Assembly (NCBI GenBank): GCA_028554645.1 | Contig: JAQOOI010000080.1 | Span: 124,001-188,000, forward strand | Direction of reading: 5' to 3' | DNA length: 64,000 bases | Source: Omphalotus guepiniiformis | Taxonomy: Eukaryota; Basidiomycota; Agaricomycetes; Agaricales; Omphalotaceae | Shown: piece by piece, positions 48,562 to 60,499 of the stretch | Layout of the letters: the number at the start of each line of letters is the position of its first letter | Position numbering within the stretch: position 1 is the stretch's first letter | Translations under genes and position numbers: made by a program | The notes under the pieces: model-generated | Databases searched by the model: none | What the model saw: the letters and a program-made list of their open reading frames with translations, nothing else | Told to the model about the DNA's origin: nothing

Positions 48562-48967
48562 GGTGATTGTCTATACACACAGCAGATATGCACATCAAAC
48601 TCAACTTGAAATTGAGATATAGCTTACTTTCTGATAGTTGTGCAAGAAGATGGAAGGAATTTGTTAGATAGAATTTAGCAAGATGGTCTTTCATGCAAGA
48701 TATATATATGAAATATACAGTTCTTAAAGAAGAAAAGCCTTTATGTAACTAAAAGCACAATAGTGGAATCTCTGAAGATTACTTACTTGGACAAGACTGT
48801 GGCAATTTCATTGCAATAAAAACTTAATAATTATGCAAGAGATATATGGAGATATTTATACATTTACATCATGCTCCCTACAGCAATCTTTTAGAAGGTG
48901 TAGAACATAGCCTCTATCAATCCACCAACTATTCAAGACCTCAATGCTATCTTTGCTCAAATTCACT

Positions 48968-49265
48968 CAACTATACACTGGATACAGTGCCTCTCCTTTA
49001 AGTCAAGGATATAATGGTGGTTACTCTGAAAGTGTTCTCGTGCAGGTCTATGGCCAAGGCCTAAGAGACTCATACACTGACATCATGCCTCATAGAAGTT
49101 TTGGAATATGGTGATAATTATGCTTCTGGCTACTATAGAAACTTGGAGTCAAGAAACCCTCAAGGGAGCTATGACTCTGATCCAGCAATGGATAGACATC
49201 ATCTCAGATCTCAGTATAGTGGTCTTAGGCATGACAGCACTTATGCTGAAGAAGCACAGCTGTGA
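48968..49265 (+). pseudogene. Decayed copy of the Pro/Tyr/Gly-rich orphan
   Basis: Aligns with 47385-47690. It reads YTGYSASPLSQGYNGGYSES, then PHRS followed by an extra T that shifts the frame at about 49098, after which EYGDNYASGYYRNLESRNPQ and GSYDSDPAMDRHH continue in the other frame to a TGA at 49263-49265. The N-terminal exon is missing. With the C2HC copy 2 it forms the second unit of a duplicated gene pair. Confidence 0.7.
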
Positions 49266-50975
49266 ATTTTAAAGTATAGCACTACTCTGTGCATATCTAC
49301 CAGCATGGAATTTGAGGATATTCACCCTTTTAGATCCCTTAAGGTTGTGATGTATAAATTGAATACATTGATGTGCCGATTTTCAGCACCTGCATTAAAA
49401 CCCTGGTGTTTAATCATTTTAGGTATTTGCAGTGATGGATATAGAGGGTTGAAATGTGCCCGCCTTGTCAATCAAAATGTGTTGTGATTTGAGTAATAAA
49501 GCATGTTCTATTACCTATGGTACAGACTGTGTATCAAGGTTCTAGGCTAGTTAGTCTAGTTGTGATGTAGAGAATTGTTCAATGGCCATCCACTGTTGAT
49601 TCAGACTCACCCAATCTCGTAATGAGAACTCTGGCATCACAATGTCAATTGCATCATATAATTATTAGGGAAACATTTTCCTCCGGTCAATAAAGATAAA
49701 AAACCCGGCGGAAACTAAAAATGGATGGAACGTGAAATAAAGTTGACATAAAGGATCTAGAATAGTTCTGGGGTATTTACCCCTTAATTAATCACCAGGA
49801 ACAACAATTGATTGAGGAAATCCGCTTCAATTAAATATCCGGTGTAAAAAGCTTGCCAAGAAACCGCTTAGGAGGTGTAAAAACTCGATCAGTAAAATTT
49901 CTCAGAATACTACTGAATTGAAGGAGCTTCTTGGATGAAACAATGTGATACTTTGAAGGTTGTAAATTCTATCAGGTGATTAATCCTATGGAACCCAGAT
50001 GCCCAAGAAATATCAAGGAAATCCGTAAAAATGAAATAAAGGGGCTGAATATTGCTCACAATAAAAATAATGGAACTAAAACACATTTTGGAGGTTTGCC
50101 TCATAAAATAGATCTATAACATGTAATAATGGACATACTTGACACAGATACTTACAACCTACATACACAGATATAGGTATATATATAAAACAGGACAGTT
50201 TAGCTATAATTTCCGTTTTTATTTATTTTGGACTGGCAATATGTATAAAAGGGCAGTAACTTGGAGAGAGAAAATCCAGGAGAGTACCATAGAGTCACAG
50301 TGTCACTGGAAATTGTCTTTATAACATGAATCGTGCCTGTGAAGGGAAAACCTACCAAAAACATGAAGTTGCCCTGGTCTGTTTATAGTCCGGAGTTTAT
50401 TGCAATATTGTATAAAGATCATTGTTGGTTGAATTGAACTGGTTGTGTTATTGGAATTGGTTGTTTGATCTTGTGGTCAATTGGTTGTGATTGTGCAGTG
50501 AACACCTGTCTTGTTCAAAACCCCCTTGTGCTACTTTTCCCTTAGTGCATTTTAAAAAGCTTAACTATAAAGTTCTTGTGATAAAGATATAAAGTTCTAA
50601 GACAGAAGCCATAAGTTTGGTCATGCAGAACCTTCGACAACACCCCCTCAGACTTGCACCTTTTGAGTGACTTGGTTGTTTTGGTTGTTTTTGGGTTTTT
50701 GTTCATTAGCCCTTTAGCAGTCCATTTCCCCATTTCATTCTCATCAATGTACATTTCTTCACTTGGTTACTGCTTACAATGCCACTTGCAATATAGTTAT
50801 GCTTTATGGTTTTTTGTAGCCATTGAAGGTAAAAACTAAAAATTGTAGACTTGATATCATCAGTCTGGGCTTCAGTTATACAATTCCACATAGCAAGCCA
50901 TTTTATAGTCTTTCAGTAGCCACAATGACAAGTAAAACTATGCAATCATTGTAACCAGCCAAGATATTACAGACT
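49266..50975. other. AT-rich interval
   Basis: About 1.7 kb of visibly AT-rich DNA with no protein-like ORF. Short ORFs of about 60 codons occur in all frames, as expected by chance here. No transposon ends recognised. Confidence 0.45.
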
Positions 50976-51164
50976 TCATCTATAAGGACAAATCTGCATA
51001 TGGCGATATATGTCAGAAAGCTGATAATAGACACCACAATATGGACATATTCTATGCTCATAGTGCCAGCGACCATTAGAGGTATATTTCAGATTTGAAG
51101 TATAAATATCAGTTTCATGAGTGTTTGCTGGTGCACTAGTATATTGGCTCTGCTTGGTTTGCAT
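50976..51164 (-). CDS. Small C2HC zinc-finger protein, copy 2, 62 aa
   Basis: A single open frame starts MQTKQSQYTSAPANTHETDI and ends with CPYCGVYYQLSDIYRHMQIC plus PYR. It shares with copy 1 the first residues, the THxTD segment and the exact C-x2-C-x11-H-x3-C spacing, while loop residues differ. That pattern suggests selection on the finger rather than simple recent duplication. It lacks the central Asn/Asp-rich part of copy 1. Homology to copy 1 continues upstream (51180-51400 against 48570-48825). Confidence 0.55.
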   Translation of the reverse strand: MQTKQSQYTSAPANTHETDIYTSNLKYTSNGRWHYEHRICPYCGVYYQLSDIYRHMQICPYR

Positions 51165-52196
51165 GGTGGCTGTCTATATACAGGTCAGATTTGCCTATTG
51201 AACACAATTCTGAATTGAGAGACAGCTTACTTGTTGAGAAAAGACGGAGAATATTTCTTGGATAAAGAGATGGTCTGTAGCTTGAGATTTATATATTGTG
51301 CAAAATCCAGTTCTTAAAGAAGAAGAGCCTTAGAAGCATAGTGGAAGAGCAAAAGATTACTTACTTGAAAAAGGGTGGCAATGTGATTGCAATACTGCAA
51401 GGTACATATGCAGATAATTTAACGGCATGCACTGCTAGTTTAGAAAATGTAATAGCAAGGATGTAGAGCACAGCCTTGCAGTCCTTGTCTTGTTTTGGGT
51501 ACAGAGAAACGTAAGCCTCATGATTTTTACAGTGGTCTAGATGATATTATAAGATCTATATAGAGATTTGATTCTATGCAAACCAAATCTTAAGAGACGG
51601 TTTTGCTAAATTTGTGAAAACTGACTAATCAGCTTGACCGGCCGGCACTGCCAAGTGCTCGCAACAATGATGTCACTGCAGGGACAAGCCTAAGATTCGA
51701 AAGTGACTCGACTTGAGGGCGACCAGAACACGAAAGAAATTCGAGTCATTTGTTTTTGATATCACCAGAGGTAGATAAAAAAGGTAGAAAGATATCCTTT
51801 TGAAGCAGTTCGTGGCGAACTGAGACGGGTGTTGAAGTTGAAGGGGCTGAAAAGGATCGAGCGGAGATCCAACCCATTCACGCGCGGGAAACCAAAAATC
51901 AACATATATTCAGTTCTTTCTTGAACCTTTGTGCAACAGCAGTGTGGACAAGGTTCCTAATCTCACGAGTCCTTTATACTATCCCCTTCGCGGTCGCTTT
52001 TGTCTCTGTCTGCTCGACGTTACGGTGAATCTCCGGCCTTTGTGATTCAGATAAGATTTTTCTTTTCTTCGAGCAGTCTGCCAGCTTGCGCGAGTCAAGT
52101 CAAGGTCAAAATTCTCAAGCTCAAATTGAAGTTATAGCGTGTGCAGACGGAAAGGAAGAACTATTCTGCAAAATACCTGCGATTTGATCTCTCGAA
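51165..52196. other. Upstream region of C2HC copy 2 and of RNA14
   Basis: Divergent promoter region. Base composition changes from AT-rich to mixed near 51620, where the RNA14 side begins. No gene. Confidence 0.5.
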
Positions 52197-55100
52197 ATGT
52201 CCGAGGCAGAGGAATCGACTAGTGCCAACGCCAATGCAGCAAGCGCTGCCAGCGCCAGCGACGCCCAGATGCATATGCAGATGCCGATACCTGAAAATGC
52301 AGATGCGGCCGCTACAACTGCCGCAGCTGACGTCAACCCAGCGAGTGGTGATACTACTTCGACGACTGCTAACGTCCAAGTCGAACAAAACGACTTTTCG
52401 ATCAATGCTTCCCACGCACAACCACCGTCTCAGAAGCTAGAACCACAAGATGACCCTATTCCTTCACAATCTGAATTCGACGCCTTGCAAGCACATCTTC
52501 AGAAACATCCTCACGATACTGAGGCTTGGCGGAGGCTGGTAGCTGAGGCAGAGGAGAGCGGTGAAACGGAAAAAATTAGGGTCGTGTATGATGGATTGTT
52601 GAAAGTATTCCCTGGAACTGTGAGTAGAGAACGATTTTTTTGGATTCTTATGTTCGAGTGCTCTTCGACTATGCGCGTTTGTCGCTTCTCGGTCTGGTAT
52701 CGATGTTCTTCTTGCTTTCAATTTTTATTCCAAATCTCACTTTGATTAATTCAACGCGTTCTTCTCTATAGGCTTCTGCTCAAATCGCATACATCAGCCA
52801 CTTCCTGAACAACCCTGCAACGTTTGGACAAGGCGAGGACCTCTTCAAACGGTTCTTGAGAACTTCGTCTTCGGTTGATCTGTATAGGTTTTATCTCACA
52901 TATATTCGGTATGTCAATCTTCTCCTCCCCCTCTCTTGCCTCTCACCAAGTTTTATTACCCTATTTCCTTTCTCCTTCTCTTCGGCGCTGTGCAGACGAA
53001 TAAACACGGACCCTTCAACGCGTGACATTATCCGCCAATCTTATGAATTCGCCCTAAACCAAATCGGTCAAGACAAAGACAGCACGGACATCTGGTCCGC
53101 ATATATCGCCTTCCTCGACTCCCCCACGAATTACCCCACGACCTCTACCTGGGAGGCTCAGCAAAAGATGGACTCACTGAGAAAAGCTTATCACAGGGCG
53201 CTGCAGATCCCGTTGGAGGGCGTGGAGAGGTTGTGGTCGGATTATGAGGGGTTTGAGGTTAGGCTGAATAGGATCACAGCGAAGAAGTTCATGGCAGAGC
53301 TTTCGCCTGCGCATATGCAGGCAAGGAGTGTCTTAAGGGAGCTGGGGAGGTATGTGGCGGGGTTGTATCCGTCCAGTGGTGCCGAGGGTGCGGCGGGGGC
53401 AGGCGCAGGGGGTAATGTCGCGGCGGATTTGCATCTTCCGACGATACCTACTTTCACGCTTTCGGAGAGGCAGCTCGTCGGCAGGTGGAAAGCGTATTTG
53501 AAGTGGGAAGAGAGTAATCCTCTAGTTATTGAGGATAAGGATCGTGCGACGTTCGTGAGTAGGGTGCAGGGGGTTTATAAGAAGGCGGTCATTCGGATGA
53601 GGTATTTCCCTGAAATTTGGTAGGTTGTGTGTTTTTGCTCTTTTTTCCCTCACTAACTGTATCTGACAGGTTTATGGCATACAACTGGACGAATAGCGTT
53701 GGAAAGCATGATGAGGCTGTAAATATTCTCAAGGCTGGCATTGAAGCTAATCCAGCGAGGTAAGAGCTTTCCTACATCTAGCATCTCTTAACTTCGAACT
53801 GATTGCAATAAATGCCTCCAGCTTCGTCCTAAACTTCGCCTACGCCGAACATCTCGAACTCAAAAAAGACTATGAGGCCGTGCATACAACCTACACCTCC
53901 TTCATAGAACTCCTCAAAAAAGACCTCGAAGAACTTCAACAACGTGAGCTGGCTTCAAAAACCCAAGGCAACGAGGCGTCGTCTACTGCTGCGGGTGGTG
54001 AATCTGATATACCAGATGCTTTTGCCAACCCTCCTGCAGTAGGGAATGATTCTTCGTCCTCGTCGTTGCTGAATCCCTCCTCGGGCTCTTCACTCTCGTC
54101 GTCCGCATCGCCCGACCGGACAGAGTTCGAGGAGCGAAGGAAAGAGTATGCGTTGGCGTGGATCATGTATATGCGTTTCGCGAGGCGTGCAGAAGGGGTT
54201 AAGAGTTCTAGGCTGTTGTTTGGGAAGGCGAGGAGGGAGAAGGAGAGGTTGGCTAGTTGGGAACTGTATGAGGCTGGAGGTGACTTTTCTTTTTCTTTCA
54301 TCATATTTCTTTTTGACTAACATATGCGTGTACGCAAAACAGCATTAATGGAATATCACGTTTCTCAAGATAAAGATATTGCTACGAGGATATTCGAAGC
54401 CGGTATGGCGTTCCACGCTCAGGACAGAGACTTCGTTTCGAGGTACCTTGGGTTTTTGATTTCTATCAACGATGACAATAGTAAGTCCTGCAAAATGCGC
54501 TGCGAATGAAGTCAACTGATCACAGCTATTGTCAGATGCACGGGCTCTGTTCGAACGTGTTGTCGGTACCTTCACGCCTTCGCAGGCGCGTCCGATTTGG
54601 GAGCGTTGGGCGAGGTACGAGTATCAGTATGGTGATTTGGAGGCATCACAAAAGTTGGAGAAGAGGATGGCAGAAGTGTTTCCTAATGGTACAGTCCGAA
54701 TCTATTTATACCATACACCCGACTAACGATAAAACCTCCAGACCCTCCAATCAAACGCTTCGCCCAGCGTCACACCTACCTCGGCCTTGACGCTATCGCA
54801 TCGCGAGACATAGGCGCTTCATTGGTCAAGAAAGAAAGCGCTTCTTCTACTGGCTCTGGATTTGGGTTTGGCACAGGGGGTACAGGTGCAGGTGCAGGCC
54901 GTGATAGTATGTCCGGCGGTGCGGCGAGCGGAGGGGGACCTGGACCGTTTTCGTCTGCATCCTACACTGCGTCTAATGCTGGAGGACTTGGAGCGACAGG
55001 GACTAAGAGACCTTTGTCTGATCATGATGGGGCTCCTCCTGGTGTTGGAGGTTCCGGAGGGAGACGGAGAGATGAGAGAGGTGGTGGTGGTGGGGAGCAT

Positions 55101-55635
55101 TTGCATAAGCGTCAGCGTGGGGCGTCTCCCCTTCCTCGAGATAGAGATAGAGACAGGGATAGAGACAGGGAGCGGTGGGATGGTCCGAGACGGGGTGCTA
55201 GAGGTGGATCTCCTGGTACTTCGGGCTCATGGGAGAAGGAACGTGGGCCCAGAGGGAGGGAGAGGGATGGTCCTGTGGGAGTGAAAGAAGAGGAGAAGCC
55301 CGTTACGCTCCCCCAGGCGTTAATGTGGTTTGTTGGACAGCTACCCGCGCCTAGCGCTTTCGATGGTAAGTGTCTCTAGCTCTACATGAAGTTCGGCGCT
55401 GATGTGCCAGTACAAACAGGACCAGTGTTCAGGACAGACGACTTGATGAATTTATTCAGGAATGCGGTAATTCCTAGCACTACAAGACCTAGGTCACCAC
55501 CACCGCCTCCGCGAGGTGGTACGTTATTTTATCTTTTTAATAATGTTGGTACTAATCTCGACAGGTGGTCGACCGCCACCAGACTATAGCCCGTACCAGG
55601 GCCCAAATAGCAATCCTAGAGGTCGAAGATTCTGA
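52197..55635 (+). CDS. RNA14: mRNA 3'-end-processing protein RNA14 (CSTF3), 938 aa
   Basis: Ten exons join in phase: 52197..52619, 52772..52908, 52996..53619, 53670..53759, 53822..54279, 54343..54480, 54536..54688, 54742..55365, 55420..55518 and 55565..55635. After a low-complexity Ala-rich start, HAT helical repeats begin ([45 protein letters not shown]). They continue through [60 protein letters not shown] and [17 protein letters not shown], the Suf/CSTF-77 pattern. The C-terminus is Gly/Arg/Asp-rich with an RDRD stretch. RNA14 scaffolds cleavage factor IA for pre-mRNA 3'-end cleavage and polyadenylation. The gene looks intact and a broken copy follows at 57.8-60.3 kb. Confidence 0.93.
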
Positions 55636-56450
55636 TTCTGATATCTTATTTTTGTTGCACACACATATTTTGTTCTTGCTTGCTGACATACATCATATCG
55701 GAAGAATGAAAACTGGTATCCCACCTTTTTTACTCGTCTCCCCTGAAGTCAACAATACTTCGTTATACCTAGAATGCATGCCATAGATTGCTACCATGAC
55801 ACGCCGGTGCTCACGCGTCGGACAGCGTCGGAGTCATTGTTGTCGTTTGACGTCACATCTTCATCTTCATCCACCACCCTAGACAAAGCTTCGTTACGAC
55901 TCGTAATGCTCACTGGAATGTTCCAAGTTGCGTGAATGTTACGAAGGCAGCGCAAACCGCAGGGAGCATACCACCATAGGAAGAGTGGGCTGGCTGGGAA
56001 TCGGCGGATTTATGGTAAACCGACTGTATGAACCAGACCCGAGAGCAGCGGCGGCGGCTGCAGCGAATGACTTTCCAGGCACAGAGCTGAATTGGTCCAC
56101 CTTTAGCGATGTGATGATGTAAGTACTGACGCGAAGCTGATCAGTATCGCAAATGCAAGGAACTGCCTGCCATTTTTCTACAGGCTCCTCAACTCAACTC
56201 AGAGTTGCTGATCGCCGTCGTGAGTACAACGGGGGATGCATCTTACGGTTTTGATTTGACCAGGAACTGTCGCTGTGAAAGATCAAACTTCGTTCTGAAC
56301 GTCGACGAACCTTTCGAACCTCAGGAGTATGCCAGGCCAATGCTTGCAAACATGATTGATCTCGCAATATTATTGGAAGTACACCAATGCCTACCAATGC
56401 TCGATGGAGAGTACTTACAGTCTGAGTGCCTAAGATACTTGATATGAATC
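55636..56450 (+). pseudogene. Gene remnant downstream of RNA14 (family unknown)
   Basis: A protein-like exon (MVNRLYEPDPRAAAAAAAND, ELNWSTFSDVMM) has a GT donor near 56119. A following exon would read LLNSELLIAV but for a 5-nt tandem duplication (ACTCA) near 56198 that shifts the frame. A homologous segment at 60.7-61.1 kb lacks the duplication but has other stops. The two are probably copies of one lost gene. I do not recognise it. Confidence 0.4.
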
Positions 56451-56668
56451 ATAGAAGCTTCACAAAATTCAGGCTGATAGAACCCCCAATAGAAAGTATA
56501 AGCATCGATATAACTTTCTCCACCAGAAATCTGATGCTCATAGAACTGTATAATAATCTCTATAGCTGTGAATGAATGCTGGCTAGTGTCACATATATTT
56601 ACTAAAAAATTAAACAGTTCCGTATATATACTCACAGTTAGGATAGATCGTTTACAACAGTGACCAAG

Positions 56669-57361
56669 ATGTTCAACCTACTTGGCCTTTCTACTCTACT
56701 GGCGTTGACTGTCTTCAACTTGAAAGTGGTCAAAGGATCCAGTGATTCAATCGCAGTCTGTCTTCATCCTCTAGGTCCTACTCACAGCTATTCACACTCT
56801 TTCCAGGTGTTTCATTCATGTGGACCAAATGTTTCTGGTGCTTGCTCTGAAGATACCCAGTGTACATCCGGGAGTAAGTAATTTCAATAGTCAATGATTC
56901 ATCAACTAACCATTCTGCAGGCCCAAGTTTTTGTCTTCCCAAATCTTCATTCACCAATTCAACCTCATTTGTTGAGGTCATCGGAAATGGAAAACTAATT
57001 GCAGATTCATCTCAATCCTCTGCCGCTGATGGTCCTCAGTTTCTTGCCTGTACAGATCTTAATTTCAGTGGCAATTGCACAGTTCAATCTGTGTCGGGGA
57101 ATGTCTGTACTCAAATGCCAGCTGGATTTCAGAATAATGTGTCCAGCATCCAGATCCTTGATTCAACTGATGGTTGTGATTTCTGGGTGTATGTACAACT
57201 GCACTTTTACTGTTCTGCGTCTAAGGCTGATTATATATAACAGATCTTCAGACTGTGATGGAGATGGCATCAATATCAACTCAGGAGCAATCTTTGATCT
57301 CTCAGCAACCAATTACAATGATCGAATTGTTGCCTACACTTGTTTCCCCCTAGTTGACTAG
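56669..57361 (+). CDS. Secreted cysteine-rich protein, beta/gamma-crystallin-like, 196 aa
   Basis: Exons 56669..56873, 56921..57188 and 57244..57361 join in phase. The signal peptide is MFNLLGLSTLLALTVFNLKV. The mature protein has about ten cysteines. Its second half (FLACTDLNFSGNCTVQSVSG, NVCTQMPAGFQNNVSSIQIL) followed by a Cys/Asp-rich end (SSDCDGDGIN) resembles small secreted fungal proteins of the beta/gamma-crystallin type. It lies in an AT-rich pocket between RNA14 and its broken copy, inside the duplicated region but with no second copy visible. It may act at the hyphal surface or as an effector-like protein; neither can be read from sequence. Confidence 0.68.
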
Positions 57362-57834
57362 TTTTCAAAGATATAAGTACCAAGTATTAGCCACACCTTG
57401 AAAGAAATGTGTGTTCGTGGATGGCAATGCGATGATATATGTCCTGATGTACTGGAGTGATTTGATCTTTCAGACTGAGGGATAACTCCGTCATTATATG
57501 CTCATTTGTACATCAACCTTGAACAAAATTTCATAGCAGAGACTAAATCCTCCATCTACAGCTTTGTGCAAGTTTCTAAATCAATATGTCCTGAGAAAAG
57601 GAATCTCCATGAAGATGAGAGAAGATACTTGTGCAAGCACAATAACGACTGTTATTTTCTTGTGTCACCTAGAGTACTAGTAAGTACAATCTTCTACACA
57701 ACTGTACAGAAAATCTCAGTTATATGCACAGCCTTGTAGTCTGTTTGAACTCGAGGTTTTCAGCAAAGGCAAAGTTTAGGACGAAGTGTGAACAATTATT
57801 GGATTTTGTAGTGGGAAGGTAAAGTAGGAAAACT

Positions 57835-58720
57835 CTTACCTCGTTGGATTAGCTTCAATGCCAGCCTTGATAATATTGAGAGCCTCATCTTGCTTTCCGA
57901 CACTGTTCGTCCAATGTCATAGTAAGTCAAATCTCAACAAAATACTTCATCCGAATAATCGACTTTTTGTAAATACCCTGCACCCGTGCGGCACCCTACT
58001 CACGAACGTCGCACGATCCTTGCCCTCAATGATAAGCGGATAACTCTCTTGTCATTTCAGATTTGCTTTCTAACTTCCCTTAAAGCTGCCTCTTCGTGAA
58101 GGTAGGTATCGCCGGAAGATGCAAATCCGCCGCGACATTACCCCCTGCACCTTGCCCGGTACCAGCTCGTAAAAGATTGACGGGTATTGTGACGGGTTGA
58201 GGATCGGTGTTTATTCGGCTGCACTGAAGTAGAAGGGAAACTGGGGGGAAACTGGTGAGGGGAAGGAAACATAGCGGATATATGCGAGGTAAAATCGAAG
58301 ATGGAGTCCTCAAGAACAGTTTGAAGGTACTCTCCTGATTCGCACGTTGCAAGATCGTTAAGGAAGTGGGATATATGGGATTTTGGGCTGAAGATTGGGA
58401 AAACATGTTAGCTTATTCAAAGCGAGATCTGGAATAAAGATGAAAACAATAACGTCGATACCAGACCGGAAAACAGCAAACGCGCATAGAGTCGAGAAGC
58501 ACTCGAACATAAGAATCCAAAAACAACGTTCTCTACTCACAGTTCCAGGCTGGTTCCAATACTTCTAACAATTTTCCGCTTCATCAGTCTCCTCCGCCTC
58601 AGCTACCAGCCTCCGCCAAGCGTCAGTATCGTAAGGATGTTTATGGAGATGTATTTGCATGGCGCCGTATTCATATTGTGAAGGAATGGGATCTTGTGGT
58701 TGAAGCCTGCGACTGGGAAG
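57835..58720 (-). pseudogene. RNA14 pseudogene, inverted 5' half
   Basis: Read on the minus strand, 58720 to 57835 matches RNA14 from within exon 1 ([31 protein letters not shown]), through intron 1, exon 2, the start of exon 3 (RINTDP), then a large internal deletion to [13 protein letters not shown], and finally exon 4 ([19 protein letters not shown], 57842-57905). Stops and indels break it. Intron sequence is retained, so it arose by DNA duplication, not retrotransposition. Confidence 0.85.
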
Positions 58721-58822
58721 AACTTGAAATAGTCGAAGTGTCGTCGTGATTGGGTGCAGTGCCTATCTGCATCGGGCCGGCACTTTAGCGCCAGTAGGCG
58801 CTTACCGCGGCTTAATGGAATT

Positions 58823-60302
58823 TCTTCGTCCTCATCCGAGTCGTTGTTGTTGAATTCTTCCTCGGGCTCTTCACTCTCATCGTCTGCCTCGTCTGATCGG
58901 ACAGCGCTCGAGGATCGAAGGAAAGAGTATGCTTTGGCGTGGATTCTGTATATGCGTTTCGCCAGGTGTGCAGAAGGGTTAAGAGTTCTACGCTGTTGTT
59001 TGGGAAGGCGAGGAGAGAAAGAGAGTTGGCTGCTTCATGTGGCTGAAGGTGAATTTCTCTCTCATATGACTGTGACTGATATATGCGTGCTCACTACACA
59101 ACAGCAGTAATGGAATATCACATTTTTCAAGATTAAGATGTCGCTACGAGGATATTCGAAACCGGGTATGGCGTTTCACGCTCAGCCTGGACAGGGACTT
59201 CGTTTCGAGGTAACTTTGGGCTTTGATTTCTATCAACGACGACAATAATGCACTGTTCGAACGCGTTGTCGGTACCTTCACGCCTTCGCAGGCGCGTCCG
59301 ATTTGGGAGCTTTGGGCGAGATACGAGTACCAGTATGGTGATTTGGAGATATCACACGAATTGGAGAAGAGGATGGCAGAAGTGTTTCCCAATGGTACGG
59401 CTCCCCTTTCTTCGTTCATGTAATGTACTCGACTGACTATAAACTAATCCAGATTCCACGATCAAGCGTCCTCGCTCAGCGTCACACCTACCTCGGCCTT
59501 GACGCTATCGCTTCGCGAGACATAGGCGTTTCACTCGTCAAGAAAGAACTTCCTCCACTGGCTCTGGCTCTGTATTTGGCGCGGCGGTACAGGTGCAGGT
59601 TCAGGACGCGACAGTATGTCCGACGGTGCGGCGAGCAGTTCAGACTGTTTTCGTGTCCATCCTACTCTAAGCTAATGTCGGAGGTCTCGGAGCGACAGGG
59701 ACTGACTAAGAGATTTCCGTCTGAATAAGATGGGGCTCTTCCTGGCTCTGAGGTCCCGGAATGAGACGAGAGAGGTAGTAGTGGCGGAGGGGGCATTTGC
59801 ATAAGTGCCAGCGTGGGATGTCTCCTCTTCCTTGGGATAGAGATAGGGACAGGAACAGAGACAGGGTGAGGTGGGATGGTCCGCGACGGGGTGCTAGAGG
59901 TGGCTCTCCCGGTGCTTCCGGGGTGCATGGGAGAAGGTCCGTGGTCCCAAAAGGAGGGATGGTTCCGTCAAAGAAGAGGAGAAGCCCTTTACGCACCTTC
60001 TGGCGTTCATGTGGTTTGTTGAGTAGCTACCCGCACCTGGTGTGCATTTGATGGTAAGTGTCTAGCTTTGCATGTGGGACGGCGCTGATGTGTTATGAAA
60101 CAGTTTTCAGGACCGACATGATGAATCTATTCAGGAACGCGGTTATTCCTAGCACGACAAGACCTAGGTCACCACCGCCTCCGCAAGGTGGTACGTTGTT
60201 CTTTCTTTTCTATGTACTAATCTCGACAGACGGTCGAGCGTCACCAGACTGTAGCCCGTGCCAGGGTCCAGATAGCAATCGCAGAGGTCGAAGGTTCTGA
60301 TT
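58823..60302 (+). pseudogene. RNA14 pseudogene, 3' half in original orientation
   Basis: Matches RNA14 from the middle of exon 5 ([34 protein letters not shown]) to the last exon (GPDSNRRGRRF-like residues, TGA near 60300), introns included. Lesions include loss of the exon 6 acceptor context, frame changes around 59150-59240 and in the Gly-rich region (59560-59760). Together with the inverted segment to its left it forms one scrambled copy. Confidence 0.85.
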
Positions 60303-60499
60303 ATTCTGATTAGTGTGCTGACATACATCGTATTCGAGGAATGAAAATAGGCAATCCACCCTTTTTGCTCAACCCTTGTGTGGTCTTTAGGTATACACAT
60401 CATTACTATGATGGTGTATTGGCTATGATATGACCAGCAAATGACTAGATTTTTCGTGATAAAAGTTGATCGCCGCGTCGTTCGTTCTTATTCAACCCC

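Larger units (their letters stand above)
47008..51405. repeat. Segmental duplication of a convergent orphan gene pair
   Basis: Unit 1 is 47.0-48.83 kb (orphan plus-strand gene, C2HC minus-strand gene). Unit 2 is 48.97-51.4 kb (orphan pseudogene, C2HC copy 2) in the same order and orientation. Homologous flanks include CAGTTCTTAAAGAAGA at 48719 and 51310 and the block GATTACTTACTTG at 48777 and 51354. Unit 2 contains about 1.6 kb of extra AT-rich DNA. Confidence 0.7.

Noticed and set aside
52141..52440. Plus-strand ORF overlapping the RNA14 start in another frame
   Set aside because: Starts from a non-ATG codon, overlaps exon 1 of RNA14 and has no conserved features.
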